The position numbers and the translations under genes are program-made. The notes beneath the pieces were generated by a model. The model was not told the origin of the DNA, ran no database searches, and saw only the letters and a program-made list of their open reading frames with translations. From contig JAFUAB010000001.1 in the NCBI GenBank assembly GCA_017460885.1, positions 37,952 through 101,951 on the forward strand: DNA of 64,000 nt, read 5' to 3'. Shown here one piece after another: positions 62,526 to 64,000 of this stretch. How positions within the stretch are numbered: the first letter of the stretch is position 1; each line of letters starts with the position of its first letter. The DNA is from Lachnospiraceae bacterium. GTDB lineage: Bacteria; Bacillota; Clostridia; Lachnospirales; Lachnospiraceae.

Positions 62526-62588
62526 TGCGACAAAGATGAAGTGGATCATTGGAAATTTTTCGGTGACCTGCTCACAATGACAAAATGG

Positions 62589-62617
62589 TTGACATAACTG
62601 AATCCAAAAAATATTGT
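62589..62617 (+). promoter_or_regulatory. Promoter of the STAS-kinase gene
   Basis: A perfect -35 TTGACA (62589-62594), 17-base spacer, and TATTGT (62612-62617). The predicted transcript starts about 65 bases before the ATG. Confidence 0.65.
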
Positions 62618-62690
62618 ACGTCTACCGAAAAAATGATAAACTTTAACCTGGTTTTGTGTCGGCCTTTTCGGGTTTGAAAGGAGAGTATGC

Positions 62691-63881
62691 ATGCACGTGA
62701 CTAAAGATGACGGGATCATAAGCATGGAACTGACCGGGCGGATCGACTCGGGCAATGCTTCCGCGCTGGAAAAGGAGATGATGGACTTATTGGCCGGTCA
62801 TGAAGCAGCAGAACTGGTCGTTGACGCGGATAAGCTTGAATACATTTCAAGTGCAGGCCTCAGGGTTCTCATGAAGCTAAGACATCATCTTGGCAGGCCA
62901 TATAACGTGATCAACGTATCCAGGGAGATATATGACATATTTGAGATAACCGGCTTCACGGAGCTGCTTGACGTGCGCAGGGCTTACCGTGAGGTTAAGC
63001 TGGATGGGCTGGAGCAGATAGGAAAGGGATTTTTCGGCAAGGTCTACCGCATTGATCCTGAGACCATCATCAAGGTCTATGACGGCAAAGACAGCATTTC
63101 CATGATCGAGAATGAGAAAAAAATGGCAAAAAAGGCATTTCTTAGCGGGATACCTACTGCCATATCCTATGACATAGTTAAGGCCGGAGACGGCTTTGGA
63201 TCCGTTTTTGAACTTTTAAACGCACATACGTTCAATGACCTGGTCATAAACGGGGAGATCCCCCTTGACGTCATAGTGGACAAATACGTGGAACTGTTGA
63301 AGCTCGTTCACGGAACACGGATGGAGATCGGAGAACTGCCTTCCTTTAAGGACAGGTATTATGATTACCTCGGCGTGATCTCAGATCACCTTACGAAAGA
63401 GCAGCTTGACGGAATAAAAAACGTATTGTCCGACACTAAGGATGACAACATGGTGATACATGGGGACGTTCAGATGAAGAACGTCATGATGGCAGATGGC
63501 GAGCCCATGCTTATTGACATGGACACCCTGGGACTTGGAAACCCGGTATATGAGTTTGCCGGCCTGTATGCCACCTACGTGGGATTCGAGGAGGACGAAC
63601 CCGGCAACTCGATGGCCTTTTTGGGGATACCCCATGAAGCGGCAACTGAGATCTGGGACAAAACCTTTGAGCGTTATTTCTCATTTGAGGATGATGTGCA
63701 AAGGAATGAAACCCTTGATAAGATAAGACTTGCCGCGGCGATTCGCCTGCTGTACATAGTGATAAGCTCAGACCTGAAAAACGGTGAGGTGGGCGAAAAG
63801 CGCATCGCGCGCAACGTCCGGTACGTGGATGAACTGCTAAGGACGGTTGACAGTTTCAATTTAGGAACTGTTCATAAATAA
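62691..63881 (+). CDS. STAS domain fused to an aminoglycoside/choline-kinase-like domain
   Basis: 396 residues with AAAGGAGAG upstream. The STAS domain (1-100) has YISSAGLRVLMKLRHHL; Ser54 matches the regulatory Ser, and it closely resembles the stand-alone STAS protein at 15669. The kinase-like domain (about 105-390) has the nucleotide loop IGKGFFGKVYRI (110-121), an IIKVYDG Lys strand, catalytic HGDVQMKN (His257, Asp259, Asn264) and metal-binding LIDMDTLG (Asp276), the APH/choline kinase pattern. All key residues are present, so it is probably active. The substrate is unknown; a small molecule or a signalling partner is possible. Confidence 0.85.
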   Translation: MHVTKDDGIISMELTGRIDSGNASALEKEMMDLLAGHEAAELVVDADKLEYISSAGLRVLMKLRHHLGRPYNVINVSREIYDIFEITGFTELLDVRRAYREVKLDGLEQIGKGFFGKVYRIDPETIIKVYDGKDSISMIENEKKMAKKAFLSGIPTAISYDIVKAGDGFGSVFELLNAHTFNDLVINGEIPLDVIVDKYVELLKLVHGTRMEIGELPSFKDRYYDYLGVISDHLTKEQLDGIKNVLSDTKDDNMVIHGDVQMKNVMMADGEPMLIDMDTLGLGNPVYEFAGLYATYVGFEEDEPGNSMAFLGIPHEAATEIWDKTFERYFSFEDDVQRNETLDKIRLAAAIRLLYIVISSDLKNGEVGEKRIARNVRYVDELLRTVDSFNLGTVHK

Positions 63882-63901
63882 CTTGAACAGTTGGCAAAGG
63901 A

Positions 63902-63980
63902 TAAATGTTCATATGCAATGAAGAAAACGTAGGCGTAGTGGGCTACGCCGAGGCTTTCTGAAGAAGCATATGGACATTTA
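63902..63980. repeat. 79-nt long hairpin/palindromic element
   Basis: TAAATGTTCATATGC (63902-63916) pairs with GCATATGGACATTTA (63966-63980) with one wobble. The inner GGCGTAG/CTACGCC stem (63932-63938/63943-63949) has a TGGG loop and shares the centre near 63941. It starts 20 bases after the STAS-kinase stop and could act as a terminator, a small RNA or a MITE. Confidence 0.55.
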
Positions 63981-64000
63981 GCCGAGACAAATGATCAAGT

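Noticed and set aside
1-64000. tRNA, rRNA, CRISPR arrays, phage or integrase genes
   Set aside because: No cloverleaf-like sequences, spacer-repeat arrays or integrase or transposase genes were recognised. The only repeats are the palindromes and the GGGGAC family.

Overview
The window looks like chromosomal DNA of an anaerobic Firmicute, most likely a gut or rumen member of the Lachnospiraceae. The reasons are moderate G+C, AGGAGG-type ribosome binding sites, a clpC - conserved small gene - radA order that I associate with this family, SpoIIE/STAS signalling genes, cysteine-type formate dehydrogenases, and repeat families built on GGGGACGGAGTCA. The genus cannot be told from the sequence alone. 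I see no rRNA, tRNA, CRISPR array, phage or complete insertion sequence.

Layout. 1-5021: the end of an M29 aminopeptidase gene, then a purine operon (purE-purM-purN-purD) and a small zinc-ribbon gene. 5059-15488: an SH3-domain membrane protein, clpC, a conserved small gene, radA, an LCP cell-wall ligase and a heterodimeric ABC exporter with one degenerate ATP site. 15669-37019: a dense signalling and surface region. It holds a STAS protein, a divergent ATPase-like protein, membrane proteins, a GGDEF protein, three SpoIIE-type PP2C phosphatases, a BMP-type lipoprotein, a large InlB-repeat surface protein overlapping a stand-alone A-PCP-TE nonribosomal peptide synthetase, a LytS-like histidine kinase and a REC-SARP regulator. 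37037-47431: two paralogous formate dehydrogenase units, each an NAD(P)H-type FAD/Fe-S subunit plus a molybdenum catalytic subunit. They face each other around moeA and a shared terminator. 47432-54528: an AAA-ATPase/PD-(D/E)XK gene bracketed by inverted repeats, a small membrane protein, tex, and LysR and AraC regulators. 54758-57826: a palindromic element, then rfbD-rfbB-rfbA for dTDP-sugar synthesis. 57852-62230: molybdenum cofactor and molybdate transport genes (mobAB fusion, a moeA-like gene, moaC, modA, modB). 62242-64000: a repeat-derived terminator, a roughly 200-bp palindrome, a STAS-kinase fusion gene and another long hairpin.

How the parts fit. Molybdate uptake and cofactor genes (moeA, mobAB, moaC, modAB) would supply the two formate dehydrogenases, whose active-site Cys, His and Arg are all present. 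The STAS protein, the ATPase-like protein, three SpoIIE phosphatases and the later STAS-kinase fusion look like pieces of a partner-switching network, but no sigma factor or canonical RsbW-type kinase is next to them. The best candidates for undescribed biology are that network, the coupled surface-protein/NRPS pair with its regulators, and three unrelated long palindromic elements plus a dispersed repeat, one copy of which lies inside the mobAB coding sequence.

All calls come from reading the sequence and from family knowledge. No database search was run.
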